64,000 bases of DNA from positions 4,923,944-4,987,943 of the forward strand of contig OZ023207.1 in assembly GCA_963995525.1 (NCBI GenBank). The letters are read 5' to 3'. The first letter of the stretch is position 1. Every line of letters begins with the position of its first letter. The DNA comes from Escarpia spicata (Eukaryota > Annelida > Polychaeta > Sabellida > Siboglinidae). The translations under genes were made by a program, and so were the position numbers. Below the pieces are notes generated by a model. That model was not told where the DNA came from and did no database searches. It saw only the letters and a program-made list of their open reading frames with translations. This document shows, in pieces, positions 1 through 14,100 of this stretch.

Positions 1-300
1 GATGCAATTGGAGGTTTTTTGTAACCCTGACTATCCTCTCTGGACCCGCCCCTGTATCTTGTGATGAAACGTGCAGCCTGACATTGTGTGCGTTCCAGCT
101 TTTCCGAGGCTTGTTGAGGGAGGGGTTCCACATCACTGCCACATATTCCAGGGTGGATCTAACAAGGTCGATATACACAAGGCGTCTACACTCATGCGGG
201 CAGTACTGGAAAACCCGGTGTTGATCCAGGTTTATTGTCCAGACTGGTGAAGTGTGTTGACCACTTTAGGTCGGCAGAGATCTGGATGCCGAGGTAGCTA
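1..300 (-). pseudogene. LINE reverse transcriptase C-terminal remnant
   Basis: The minus strand reads, with interruptions, as the C-terminal part of a CR1/L2-type ORF2. A YLGIQISADLKW block at about 250-295 is followed by VRSTLEYVAVMWNP at about 120-170, the conserved segment after the RT domain. The frame is broken between the blocks. No 5' part and no 3' tail can be seen, and the window edge cuts it. It belongs to a different family from the fragment at 1068-1910. It is dead. Confidence 0.7.
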
Positions 301-1067
301 GGGGCTTTGCTCTACATATTAAATAACGGTGCCCCGATGTTATAGTAGAAGTGCGATATGGCTTTGGTAGATCGAGGACGTAGGACTCGAATCGCACATT
401 TCAGTAACTTACGACTCGACTGCGAAATGACTCGTACTCGACCAGAGCCAATGACTCGTGCTTATGTGACTTGCTCGAATAATCGTGCAAAGCGTGGTTT
501 GTGCTTGTTGTCCAGACATGTTGTGCAGTAACTTATTATAACTTAGGTGGATTGTAATGATGTGCCATTCGGTTCCAGCATTGGCACCTTGAGTGAGCGA
601 GAAATTATGTTTTTATTTTTATTTTACGTTGGAGTTTGTTATTATTAAAGATTATATAACGTTCAACCGCCTATCTTATTGAAATAATTCAAACTGCTTT
701 GCACCGAGGATCATATGCGTGCTATATTCTTCCAAAACATTTGTAAGCTTCTTATTCTGCGTTCTACCGAATCGTCCCGTATGATACAAGTCCAATGTGG
801 GCTAACTCTACAATATCCAGTGTGTTGTTGTTTCACTGGGGCCCAGATATTTCATGAGTTCGTGTGTCTGGCTGTTGAAAGGGTGTCGTGACTTCAGGCG
901 CTGTACACTAGCCCTTTCTGAACAAATGTTGTATAGTAGATGGTCAGTGTTTTTGCATGCTTGCCCACGGGCAACACAGCTATCTATCTTTGAAGTGTCG
1001 GTGGTGCAATGCCTGCAAGCACCGATAAGTGTTCAATTGTTGTTACTAATAAACATCCAGTGATGAC
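301..1067. other. No gene seen; cluster of ACTCG motifs
   Basis: No coding similarity is recognised. Positions 395-480 hold about six copies of ACTCG, some as GACTCG, spaced 8-25 bp apart. This resembles the subterminal repeats of hAT-type elements, but no terminal inverted repeat was found. Confidence 0.4.
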
Positions 1068-1910
1068 TTATGGGAGTTGTTGAAGCTGACGTCCAATTTT
1101 GATGTGTGTGCGTGTGCGTGTGCGTGTGCGTGTGTGCGTGCGTGCGTGTGTGTCGGCGCACAGTATTCCGCTGGCGCATACAATTACGCCAAGGTAGAGG
1201 TGCGTAGTGACTCGGTGCTTGCTCCCCATTTCGCGTTTATCTTCTTTGTTGTAGAGATGGAAAACGGCAGAGTCCGTTTTCTTCTCACCGAGTTTCAGGT
1301 AGGTGGAGTGGATGTTCATGTCTCGTGTGAGACCAGTCTCAACATGGGACCATTGCCAGTGCCTAGCTCATTAACATTGCGAGATCGTCCGCATATTCGT
1401 ACTTCTTTTAGGGTTTTTTCGGGCAGATCGTAGATGTAGATATTGAAGAGACGTGGTGCTAGGACAGAACCTTGTGGAACACCATTCTTTAGTCGTCGGA
1501 GTCTGTTTCGTTGTCCATCGATCGCTGGTCTTCAGTACAAAGCTTCGGTTGGAAATCATTTGCATGATGAAGCTAACCATTCGTTTGTCTGGTAGGGACT
1601 GCAGGAGCTTGAGTTGCAGACTTCGGTGCCACACGGTGTCATAGGCAGCAGTCAAGTCGACGAATAAGGCACCAGCTTTCTCGTTGGCCTGGAAGCTGTC
1701 TTCTAATAAAGTTCTATGTCTTGTGTTAGAATAGTGACTTGATCTGTTGTCGACCTTCCGCGTCTGAAGCCAGCATTTCAGTGAAGACCCCTGACAGATT
1801 CCTGCCGTCACTTGTTGCTTTCTGCAATGCATATACATCCATGACGATGTGCACTTTTCTTGTGAAGTTGCGGTCCATGTTTGGTGATTTTCCATTCTGG
1901 CATGACATTT
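1068..1910 (-). pseudogene. LINE reverse transcriptase remnant (second family)
   Basis: The minus strand carries an RT palm fragment. FVDLTAAYDTVWHR lies at about 1620-1670 and contains the first catalytic aspartate. NRSFVL follows, and further on are YLKLGEKKTDSAVFHL and a YLGV block near 1190. Several frameshifts separate the pieces, and the YADD region is only partly readable near 1400. The wording is typical of Jockey-superfamily elements that are common in aquatic invertebrates. A GT-rich microsatellite interrupts it. It lies directly upstream of UBXN7. Confidence 0.75.
1102..1153. repeat. (TG)n/(TGCG)n microsatellite
   Basis: A run of TGTGCG and TGTG units about 50 bp long lies inside the LINE remnant. 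Confidence 0.9.
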
Positions 1911-1933
1911 TAGGTCGTGAATATACTTACAGA

Positions 1934-2004
1934 AGAGTGGCGCCACATAGTGGACTGCAAAACAACAAAAAGCTGAGAAAATATTGTGGCGCGCCCCCTG
2001 GTGA
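1934..2004. promoter_or_regulatory. Two CTCF-like motifs in the UBXN7 promoter
   Basis: The reverse complement of 1989-2002 reads TCACCAGGGGGCGC, a close match to the known bilaterian CTCF core. A second, weaker match in the same orientation (CCACTATGTGGCGCC) spans about 1937-1951. Both lie 65-135 bp upstream of the UBXN7 ATG. They are motif matches only, with no occupancy evidence. Confidence 0.35.
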
Positions 2005-2067
2005 GATATATTGTACTTTTTGTGTTGAGCGCATGCGTCAAGCAAATCAAGTTCTTCCGCTTCAACA

Positions 2068-2146
2068 ATGGCGGCTAGAGAAGATGGTGAAAGCCAAGGC
2101 GGTACAAACGAACGCTCAGTTGTTGAAAAGTTTTGTGCAATAACGG
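2068..2146 (+). CDS. ubxn7: UBXN7 exon 1 (start, N-terminus of UBA)
   Basis: CAACAATGG is a good start context and the protein begins MAAREDGE. The exon ends FCAITG across a phase 1 junction (ACG G, then GTAACA), matching the TTITG block at the start of the human UBA. The true 5' UTR end cannot be seen. Confidence 0.9.
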
Positions 2147-5100
2147 GTAACAGCCATTTTGTTATCAATATGATATGTTTCTAGTTGTATTCGTGTAGAA
2201 ATGCCGTACACCTTGTGATTGTATAGCCCCTGCAGCAGTTTGCTGTTATAAATATATAATATCGGCTTTTCAATTTCATTCTTAACTTAAGTTTAATTTC
2301 CTAGTATTGTTTTAGGCTAGCCTATTAACAGTATTGTCGTTTTTATAGTTATCGTTGTACTCAACAGTCATGAGTGTAATTGTGTAAACTAAGCTGATTA
2401 GCTGAACTTGAAGTTAAACGTCGCGTCTACTCCACACCTACAGCCCAGGCTGCCTACAGTAGTACAGAGCCTCACAGACTCAGGCTACAGGCACTTCAAA
2501 CGATTCTGCTCGCTACGTAATTTTCCGTGCGCCGCGATCCGTTCACGATTTAGCCGTGTCGTTTACGCACCGCCCGGGTAGTGCTTTGTTTTAACTCTTG
2601 GATTCGCGCGCTTTATCTGGTCGTTGACGTCATTGGCTGATGGATTCATTTTGCTGGTAAGTCGAAGTTTATTTACGTGTCTTTCTTTTTCAAATTTGAC
2701 CAAATAATCAGCTAGATTTTATCGATTTGACGACATAGCTGTTTTTCATTAGTAAAGTTAGCACATTTGCATTAGTATAAGAAGAAATCGTTTGTGTTTA
2801 GCAAGATCTACTAGGTTTATATTAGTCTGTGTTGAAAAATCTTTGGCGGAATCGGGCGCCATCTATGATTTTGAACAGTTCCAAAAAATTGAAGTTTCAC
2901 CATTGACAGGCATTGCGTTTCAATGAAATCGCATGCGCGTATACAGAACCAGGTCGGATTAAGCTATATAAGTATGTCTAAGAGAAAAGATTTAGTGTTT
3001 AGCCTGATCTATAGGGATTTATGCTAGTCTGTGTTGAAAAATCTTCGGCGGATTCTGGCGCCATATATGGTTTTTGAGCCATTCAAAAATCATGATACGA
3101 TTATTTGACCGATCTGTGACTATTGGTTAAGCCACTTGCGCCGCGTCATCGACATCGTGATGATGTCATCGGAGCCATATTGTGACTTATTCCACATTAC
3201 TGAAATTAAATCACTACAACACAACAGTCAAAGTAGTAGTTTAGAGTTGCTAGACTTTCACTTTGTTTAATTAATAGCCTATTACTATGATACTATGGGC
3301 CAAGCATGGTAGTCTTAGGCTAGCCTTAGGCCTAGGAAAGGGCTGGTTACTGCTTACTCTTGCCTTGGCAGTCTTGACTTGGCCTTGGGTTTAGCATGGC
3401 TTATCATTATGCCATTATTTATGGTTATGCTTTTATTTAGACTTAGAAATAATATAAATTTCATTATGCAATAATTTTAAATAATTATTGTTACAATTAT
3501 TTTCCCTCCAATATACGTAAATTATCCAACTTAATTTGTTTTTAAAAATGTTTCAAGATAAACAGTCACTGCACAACATTTTTTTTAATGTAATATAACC
3601 CATAATGCCTTGGACAGATGTAACATAATTCGTTTAATTGTGTGACAACTGACATAATGCATTATTATAGAATTTCACTCTGCTCTCTTGAGTAACAGTT
3701 GCAGGGATAAGAAAATTATTTCACAAGATTTGCATGCAGAATCAAAACAGTTATCAAAATATGGTACACGATGGCCTTTTTATTTCAGATATTCGCAATT
3801 ACATGCAGTGACACTGATCTGTGTCTGACTGTGAAGGTACCGAGCCACAGAGTCGTCTGAATATGACATTCATCACATGCCTGCATACATACACATTTAA
3901 TCTTGCTGATTATATATCTGATATCTAGATTGAACGGTGTCCATTCAACACGACATGAACATTACTTATAGACATCATGTTGACGAACACAACGTTTTTC
4001 TACAAGATACTGAAATATGAACCTAGCTACACAGATCTTGCAGTCTACTGGCATTAAACTATGAGACAATCAACTGCCAATATTACAAAAAGACTGCATT
4101 GTGAGCACACCAGACTTCTTCTTCTTCATGACTTGACTCCCATGGGGAGTAACGCAGAAAGCAGTCTTGCATTTGGCGCATTTGGGTCCAGCGACGGAAT
4201 ACTGTGAACAATTTATGAACATTACTTCATCAAGTTCATGTTAAAATTCAGAACATTACATTATGAAGCAGTGACAATTTATTACTGGACTGTACTGAGC
4301 CTGCAACATTCATCCAACCTGTCAGGACACAGTCACACATAGACACAGTGAAGTATGACTACTGTATTGATCTGTTGAGTTTGTGTGCTATTTAGCCAAT
4401 ATTTACTTATTAATAAAGTTATTGTTAATGATATATGTATGACTTGTTAATGTATATTTATTATAATGTTTAATGTGGTGGTAAACATTGCATAAATTAT
4501 ATAACTGTCTTCATTATTATGGACATTCCAGCCTTTTTTCGAAATGTAGTGGTCAGTCATTAGCGTGCTAATATTAGCCAATATTAACATATTAATTAAG
4601 TTACTGTTAATGTGAAATGACTGGTTAATGTATATTTATTACTATAATTAATGTGGTTTACTGCTTTCATAAATGATACAAATATCTTCATAATTATGGA
4701 CATTATGGCCTTTTAATGAAACGTGTCGGTTTGTCGAGGTTGCGCACTAATTAGCCAATATTAACTAATTAAATAAATTATTAAATAATTTGTTAATGTA
4801 TATTTATTACCATTATTAATGTGGTTATACACATTGCATAATATGTATAAATATCTTCATAGTCATGAACATTATGGCCTTTTACTGATATGTTTTGGTC
4901 TGTCGAGGTTGTGCGCTAATTACCCAATATTGACTAATTAATTAAATAATTATTATTTATAAATTATTTTTTAATGCATATTTATTACCATTATTAATGT
5001 GGTTATACACATTGCATAATATGTATAAAATCTTTATAATCATGGACATTATGGCCTTTAATTGGAGCGTTTCGGTCTTGAGTTTTGCATGCTACATAAC

Positions 5101-8100
5101 TAAAATTAACTAATTAATTTGGTTATAATTAGTACTAAAAATATTAAATATTATAAATTTATTACTCTTGTCAATGTGTTTGAAAACACTGAAGACAGTA
5201 TTTAAATATCTGTACAAATAAAAAAGTTATTACATTTTAAAGCAAATATTTACCTATAGAAAACACAAAAATGAGTTCATTTTGCCATTGTAAGAGATAC
5301 ACAAAAATTACGCTGTTTTTCCGTCTTAAAATCGCAATATCTTTTGATCTATTAAAGGTATCTTAATAAAATAAACAGTTATGTGATCCTTAACCTATTA
5401 CCTTTAATTTAAGCCCATTCCCAATGTTCTAGCATGATATTAAATTTTTTGTTGGAAGTGCCTACTGAGTTAGTTACACATGACACAGTCACAGTACCAA
5501 TCAATTTACATCCGAGTTACTTTTATAGTAATGCCCGTGCCGTAGATAACTCTTTCAGTTTAATTTTGAGCGATTTTTGTGTGACCAGCAGTGGGGCACA
5601 GTGGTCAAGCGGTTTGTGTGACCAGCAGTGGGGCACAGTGGTCAAGCGGTTTGTGTGACCAGCAGTGGGGCACAGTGGTCAAGCGGTTTGTGTGACCAGC
5701 AGTGGGGCACAGTGGTCAAGCGGTTTGTGTGACCAGCAGTGGGGCACAGTGGTCAAGCGGTTTGTGTGACCAGCAGTGGGGCACAGTGGTCAAGCGGTTT
5801 GTGTGACCAGCAGTGGGGCACAGTGGTCGAGCGGTTTGTGTGACCAGCAGTGGGGCACAGTGGTCGAGCGGTTTGTGTGACCAGCAGTGGGGCACAGTGG
5901 TCGAGCGGTTTGTGTGACCAGCAGTGGGGCACAGTGGTCGAGCGGTTTGTGTGACCAGCAGTGGGGCACAGTGGTCGAGTGGTTTGTGTGCCCATCAGTG
6001 GAGCACAGTGGTCAGGCAGTTTGTGTGACCAGCAGTGGGGCACAGTGGTCAAGCGTTTTTTGTTCGGAGGAACCAGGATTTGTTGTCTGGTGCCAGTTGG
6101 GCAATTGTTTGGTACTAGTTCGGCTGCTGTGTTGAACTTGGGCAATTTCGTTCACCGTACGTTTCCTGTACCTTTTGGAAGAGATGTTATATGTATATAT
6201 AAGCCATAGTTCCCTTCTATCTGGTGTATATGCCAGGGGAAGTAAAATATCCCACACAGGGAAATAGAAAAAACGTCTTGGCGACTCACTGAGTAGAGGT
6301 CTCATTCACAAGTAACTCTACGACAGAATCACAACAAAATGACGTTGGTCGTGTAACAGAAGAAGAACGTTCAGAAAATTAGATTAAGCAGATAATGGAC
6401 CAGCAAATTATAAAATAATATCTGGTAAATACCTTTTATACGGGTGTGCATATCCTTAGTGGTGGAATCGTGATGTTAACATGTGACCATGTGTCTGATC
6501 AAGGGCTTAGCCAGAGACCTGTCTGTCTCTGTTCAAGACTGGCAGACAACTGGCAAAGACAAGTAATTGCAACTGATAAAAGTGCTGGAATTTAGAGGGG
6601 CCAGTTGACCACTAGATTAACTAATAGTTTCAAATCTACAGGTCCACATTAATGACTATTATTGCCACAACTGGTAGTGAAACAAATCAAATGGATCAGC
6701 ATGAATTACATAAATTGCTCAAATGACGCATTGAAAAAACTGAACTGGCCAATAATGGCTGTGACTGACGTGAATGGCTTCCACACAAGCTGTTCACGTG
6801 CTGAAAGCCACACTTTGGATCAATTTACGACTGGCAAACAATTATTTCTGGCTAAGGGCCTGTGGCTTCTTGACTGTAGGCGCCAATGAAGATGTAGCAG
6901 AGCGCCTCCTGGAGGCCTGCGGTGGCAATGTTGACCTCGCCATCGGGATGCACTTGGACTCTGCGGAGGACTCAAGAGACTCCTCCCTACAAGAAGAAGG
7001 GGAAGATGCTGGGTGAGGACACTGGGTTGTTGTTGGAAGCAGGAAAATTGTTTACAATTTAATAATTTCTTAACGTTTATATCAAAGCTTTGATTCACTG
7101 CGACAATTATTCGGAAAAGTGAAAATTTTTGTGGACAAGTAGATTTCAAAATTAACTTGTCCAGTGGACAAGTGAAAATGTTGGCTTATTTCTATCGCTG
7201 TCTAATATTTTTTTAATTCAACTTTTCAGAAGTAAAGATATCACTCATTTCAACTTTTCATGTCATACACATATTTAAAAAATACTTCATCTTGTCCAAA
7301 ATAATTGTTTTTTATTTTGACTTTTAATAACTATAATTTAATTGCTAATGGTTGCATCGACTCAGCCATAACATTGCAGCATTAGAAATGACTTACACTG
7401 ATGTCACTATACAACTGAAATGTTCCCCTTTACGTGTTGCTCATAACTTCATACTGCCAAAATGTACCTTAAGGTCTGATCAGTTTTGACGTGTCACAAA
7501 TATAACAGGTTATGATTTGGCTAGATGTCACCTGTGTCACTCCATTTTCTCACTTGCAATTGCAGCGTCGTTCGTGCTCCAATTCCACAGAAAAATGAGA
7601 AACTTGTCGAAGAATCAAACCTAGTTCCAAGTAAGTGACACTGAGCAGTAAGACAGTCAATTTGGCCTGTGTTGGTTTTATCAGACTGTTCCCGATGTTG
7701 CTCTAAAACATATTTAACAAAGCATTTCACGACAAAGCAGAACATTTTCCTGATGTTTCTGTCAACACAAAAGGCATTTATTACTTTAAAAATTTAGTTA
7801 ACTCCACATAACTCAGTTACGCATGCATGATGTATGGATGCAGACACACACAGGCAGACAGGCACACAATAACATACATGATGTATGGATGCAGGCACAC
7901 ACAGACAGACAGGCACACAATAACATACATGATGCATGGATGCAGGCAGACACAGACAGACAGGCACACAATAACATACATGATGCATGGATGCAGGCAC
8001 AGACAGACAAGTACACAATAACATACATGATGTATGGATGCAGGCACACACAGACAGACAAGTACACAATAACATACATGATGTATGGATGCAGGCACAC

Positions 8101-11100
8101 ACAGACAGACAAGTACACAATAACATACATGATGTATGGATGCAGGCACACACAGACAGACAGGCGCACACAATAACATGCATGATGCATGGATGCAGGC
8201 ACACACAGACAGACAGGCGCACACAATAACATGCATGATGTAAGGATGCAGGCACACAGAGACAGACAGGTACACAATAACATACATGATGTATGGATGC
8301 AGGCACACACAGACAGACATGTACACAATAACATGCATGATGCATGGATGCAGGCACACAATAACATACATGATGTATGGATGCAGGCACACACAGACAG
8401 ACAGGTACACAATAACATGCATGGATGCAGGCACACAATAACATACATGATGTATGGATGCAGGCACACACAGACAGACAGGCACACAATAACATACATG
8501 ATGTATGGATGCAGGCACACACAGACAGACAGGCACACAATAACATACATGATGTATGGATGCAGGCACACACAGACAGACAGGTACACAAAAACATACA
8601 TGATGTATGGATGCAGGCACACACAGACAGACAGGTACACAATAACATACATGATGTATGGATGCAGGCACACACAGACAGACAAGTACACAATAACATA
8701 CATGATGTATGGATGCAGGCACACACAGACAGACAGGCACACAAAAACATACATGATGTATGGATGCAGGCACACACAGACAGACAGGCACACAAAAACA
8801 TACATGATGTATGGATGCAGTCACACAGAGACAGACAGGTACACAATAACATACATGATGTATGGATGCAGGCACAGACAGACAGACAGGCACACAATAA
8901 CATACATGATGTATGGATGCAGGCACAGACAGACAGACAGGCACACAATAACATACATGATGTATGGATGCAGGCACACACAGACAGACAGGTACACAAT
9001 AACATACATGATGTATGGATGCAGGCACACACAGACAGACAGGTACACAATAACATACATGATGTATGGATGCAGGCACACACAGACAGATAGGCACACA
9101 ATAACATACATGATGTATGGATGCATGCACACCAGACCTGGGGCCGAGTACATTTTTATGAGTACAAGTACGAGTACTTTGACAATGGATGAGTACGAGT
9201 ACATTGCTAAAAGCTGAGTACGAGTACATTCTCACGAGTAAAAGTACAAGTACATTAAAAAAATAATAATAACGTATTTTAAACTTATTAATTAGTATAA
9301 TTTATATAACTCAGCACAAGTGAATATGCAATGGCAGTTGATCATTTTTTTATGAGGAAAACTATAAAAAAAACTCTTTCATCAACAATTAAATTCACTT
9401 TGTTGGCATTCATTTCAGTGGCATCCTATGATCTTATCATCTATTTGCCATTGCACCGAATGAACATGAGTTGTTCACAGGTTTAGTCTTTCAGGCTGCA
9501 CTGTTCAGGGCAGAATACTTTCTCGGCTATGCTAAATACCCTTTCAACTGGGGCTGATGAGGCTGGAATGCTGAGATGGTGAGGGACCAACTGAGCCAGA
9601 GTTGGAAAACTCAGAACTGCAGTGGGTCACTGTGACAATCTGTACATGGCTGACTGAGGTATTCGTTCACCTCACATTCATCTGCTGATGTTATAAATTT
9701 GCAATTTATATTTTCTGATCGTAGACTACTAGTTGTTGAGAGGGTTAGCACTTGTCCACATAACAGGCTCAGCATCCCCTTTGGAATTTTTAGCCAGGCT
9801 GCTGGCATGGGATTATACTAGTGTAGGAGGCAGTCTGACTTGAGCCACCTTACTTCTACAGAGGAAGACTGGCAGTTCTTGTTCTTGGTAGTTAGCACTG
9901 TCAGCCAGTGCCAAGTGGCATGGTCTCCATACTACATCAAAGGCATTTCCTGTCTAACTGGTGGGTTAACTGCTAATTGACTCTTTATGACTTAATTAAA
10001 CAAACAGGTTTATGGCCTGAACTGCAAGCCTACAATTATTATGTTTGCTTAACAGGGTGTTTCTGACTGTGAAAAGATGTTGCCATGTTTGGGTATCATA
10101 GTCATTGTTATCAGAGAATGAGGATGTACTGGGATGTGTAAGGATGGTAAGGTTGTATACTATCAGAAATAACAAAGTATTTAAAAGAATAGTTGAACAT
10201 TTAAATATTTCAGGAAACTTTCATTTTATAACCAAATATATTTTCCCCATTACATATTGAGAAAGTACTCAGATGTACTCGTAAAATCTGAGTACAACGG
10301 GTACGAGTCCATGACCCATAAGTTTCACGAGTACGAGTACTTCAAAAATGTACTTGAGTACTTCGGCCCCAGGTCTGAGGCACACACAGACAGACAGGCA
10401 CACAATAACATGCATGATATATGGATGCAGGCACACACAGACAGACAGGCACACAATAACATGCATGATGCATGGATACAGGCACACACAGACAGACAGG
10501 CACACAATAACATACATGATGTATGGATGCAGGCACACACAGACAGACAGGCACACAATAACATGCATGATGCATGGATGCAGGCACACACAGACAGATA
10601 GGCACACAATAACATTCATGATGCTTGGATGCAGGCACACACAGACATACAGGCACACAATAACATGCATGATGCATGGATGCAGGCACACACAGACAGA
10701 CAGGCACACAATAACATACACACAAAATACACATGCAGTGCACAAGAACTGGACTTTTAAAATCTCCGCCAGACAGTTCATGCCTTTGTTACATATTATA
10801 TTAACTCAAAGGTGAGACACTGTGGGGAACTCAGAAATGTTGACTATCTTTCTTATTAAAATGTTTGTACTCCCAAGCAGCTGTACATTATGTTTATGAT
10901 GTTATGGCAGCAGGATAAGCTGTTTAACTTGGTGGGTGTTTTTATTGACCTGCTTACAGCAGTGGCGCAACAAATCATTTGTTTACATTCATGTTATTTA
11001 TTTATATATTTTATGACAAACACATTAGTAAATAATTGTAAATAAATCCCTTCTTGTTTTTTAATACAGCGCCAGTTGGTAGGTGTCAGGGCAATGTCCC

Positions 11101-14100
11101 ATGGAAGTGGGTGTTTTTTTAATAAATCGCCAGTTGGTAGGTGTTAGGGCAATGTCCCATGGAAGTGGGTGTTTTTTAATACAGCGCCAGTTGGTAGGTG
11201 TCAGGGCAATGTCCCATGGAAGTGGGTGTTTTTTAATAAATCGCCAGTTGGTAGGTGTCAGGGCAATGTCCCATGGAAGTGGGTGTTTTTTTAATAAATC
11301 GCCAGTTGGTAGGTGTCAGGGCAATGTCCCATGGAAGTGGGTGTTTTTTTAATATATCGCCAGTTGGTAGGTGTCAGGACAATGTCACATGGAAGTGGGT
11401 GTTTTAATACATCGCCAGTTGGTAGGTGTCAGGACAATGTCCCATGGAAGTGGGTGTTTTTTTAATAAATCACCAGTTGGTAGGTGTCAGGACAATGTCA
11501 CATGGAAGTGGGTGTTTTTTAATAAATCGCCAGTTGGTAGGTGTCAGGGCAATGTCCCATGGAAGTGGGTGTTTTTTTAATATATCGCCAGTTGGTAGAT
11601 GTCAGGACAATGTCACATGGAAGTGGGTGTTTTAATACATCGCCAGTTGGTAGGTGTCAGGACAATGTCTCATGGAAGTGGGTGTTTTAATACATCGCCA
11701 GTTGGTAGGTGTCAAGACAATGTCCCATGGAAGTGGGTCTTTTAATACATCGCCAGTTGGTAGGTGTCAGGACAATGTTCCATGGAAGTGGGTGTTTTAA
11801 TACATCGCCAGTTGGTAGGTGTCAGGACAATGTCTCATGGAAGTGGGTGTTTTAATACATCGCCAGTTGGTAGGTGTCAGGACAATGTCACATGGAAGTG
11901 GGTGTTTTAATACAACGCCAGTTGGTAGGTGTCAGGACAATGTCTCATGGAAGTGGGTGTTTTAAGACATCACCAGTTGGTAGGTGTCAGGACAATGTCT
12001 CATGGAAGTGGGTGTTTTAATACATCGCCAGTTGGTAGGTGTCAGGACAATGTCCCATGGAAGTGGGTGTTTTAATACATCGCCAGTTGGTAGGTGTCAG
12101 GACAATGTCACATGAAAGTGGGTGTTTTAATACATCGCCAGTTGGTAGGTGTCAGGACAATGTCCCATGGAAGTGGGTGTTTTAATACATCGCCAGTTGG
12201 TAGGTGTCAGGACAATGTCACATGGAAGTGGGTGTTTTAATACATCGCCAGTTGGTAGGTGTCAGGACAATGTCCCATGGAAGTGGGTGTTTTAAGACAT
12301 CACCAGTTGGTAGGTGTCAGGACAATGTCTCATGGAAGAGGGTGAACATGGAAAGAGGAAGTGAACCTTGGCATCTTGGATGAGATGCACTTACAGTGAT
12401 CCAAAGTTTGTCTATTATTATATAGATGTGTTTCCATTGCAGCGTTTGGAAGGAGAAAACGCACCACAAACTGCATCTTTGACGCACTGAGGGACTTTGA
12501 AACTGAAACGAGTGAGTTTGAATCTGTGTAACAATTTATTTGTACCCAGGGCACCCTCTGTATGATGGACACTCTGTCATCTTCTTTTTCCGTTCTTGTA
12601 TCATCCTGCTTATTTATCTACCACTACATACTGCTCTATTGTTTTATTTAACTACCACTATATACTGTTTTAATATTACATAATTATTATTCACATTGCC
12701 AAAACACTTGCAGTCTGAGATTACATTATTGCATAACCGCGTGGTTCTTTTTGGTCCTTGATTGTCTCAATAAATTACCTGTTGTCTAAATTATCACAAC
12801 TTGAGCTGTGTCTCTCTGAGATAAGATGGGTGAGAATAATATGGCAATGAGACTAACCTAACGCATGCACAGTGTCGTATATGAGGGGTAATTTGGCAAT
12901 GCAAGGGATTTGGCACAACACGATATTTCGCGTGAGAGTTGGTAGGTATCCAGGCAGTCTGTGGTTGCAGGGATACAGGAGGAGAGCGGGGGAGGGCCGT
13001 CAGGGGCTGCAGCCAACAAACGCAGGACTCTTCAGGATCTCTTCCGACCTCCCATAGATCTCCTTCACAAGGGAACATTCCAGTCGGTGAGTACCCAATA
13101 TTCCACTGTCTTCTTAAGGGCAGCCACTACCCAAACACAGCCATAGGCCACATCTTTGTATATACGGCAATAAACGTTTCTAGTGTGACAGAGTGGCATG
13201 CATCATTGAAAATTATTCTGAGCTAACAAATGAATGTGTGGTCATGCAATTGTCAAGAATCATTAGCTAGAATGTTCCCGTGTCAGATAAGGTGGTTTTG
13301 GGTAACTATATTTGACTTCACTGACTGTTGTTCAGGTTTAAAAAAAATTCAAGACCCCCTGAAAAATGTTAACACCTAAAGTCCCGTCTCACAACAGTCA
13401 TTGCAGTCAGATTTCCTTGCTGAAAAACAATCTCCTACAACAGTATCAACATTCCGTCTCTGTCACACTCGACATTCATGCTCCATTGTGTCGCGAACTC
13501 GACGATCAAAGAAAAGCCAGCCATGGTTTGATGACGAAACCTTGAGTTTAAGGCGTAAGCGACGAGCACTTGAGAAAAAATGGCGCCTAACAGGACTCAA
13601 AATCGACAAGCAGATCTACTTGTCGCAAATAAACAACGTTAAACATCATGTTCGAAACGCGAAAATCGCCTACTACCGTGCAGCACTGAACAACGCTGAC
13701 GCAAAAACAACATTCCAAGTGTTACATTCACTAACCTGCAGTGACCGGAAATTACCCGATCGCGAGAACAATGAATCAATGTGTCAGGCCTTTGCCGAGT
13801 TCTTTGAAGAAAAGATTTAAAAAGTCGTCGATGTTACGCGTGCGAAAGTGACAACAGAATCTAGCGTGATGCTGCTCCACCTGTATTGCAAGGTCTAAAC
13901 AATCTCTGTTCAACTGATGCTGAAGAGCTGCAAATGATCATCATGTCCAGACCAACGAAATGCTGTCCACTCGATGTGCTACCTACATGGCTACTTAAAA
14001 CTACATTAACCGTTACGCTACCCACACTCGTCAACATTGTAAATGCGTCACTAAACACAGGAGTGTTTCCTGGTGAACTGAAAACTGCCCTAGTGACACC

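Noticed and set aside
7794..9235. Long open frames on both strands (up to 472 codons) rich in Cys-Leu-Ser-Val or His-Asp-Val-Trp repeats
   Set aside because: They are translations of the 51 bp minisatellite, which stays open because the unit is a multiple of three. They have no start context, domain or splice support and lie inside a UBXN7 intron.
7822..12338. CRISPR array
   Set aside because: Units are contiguous with no unique spacers, and the DNA is eukaryotic. These are minisatellites.
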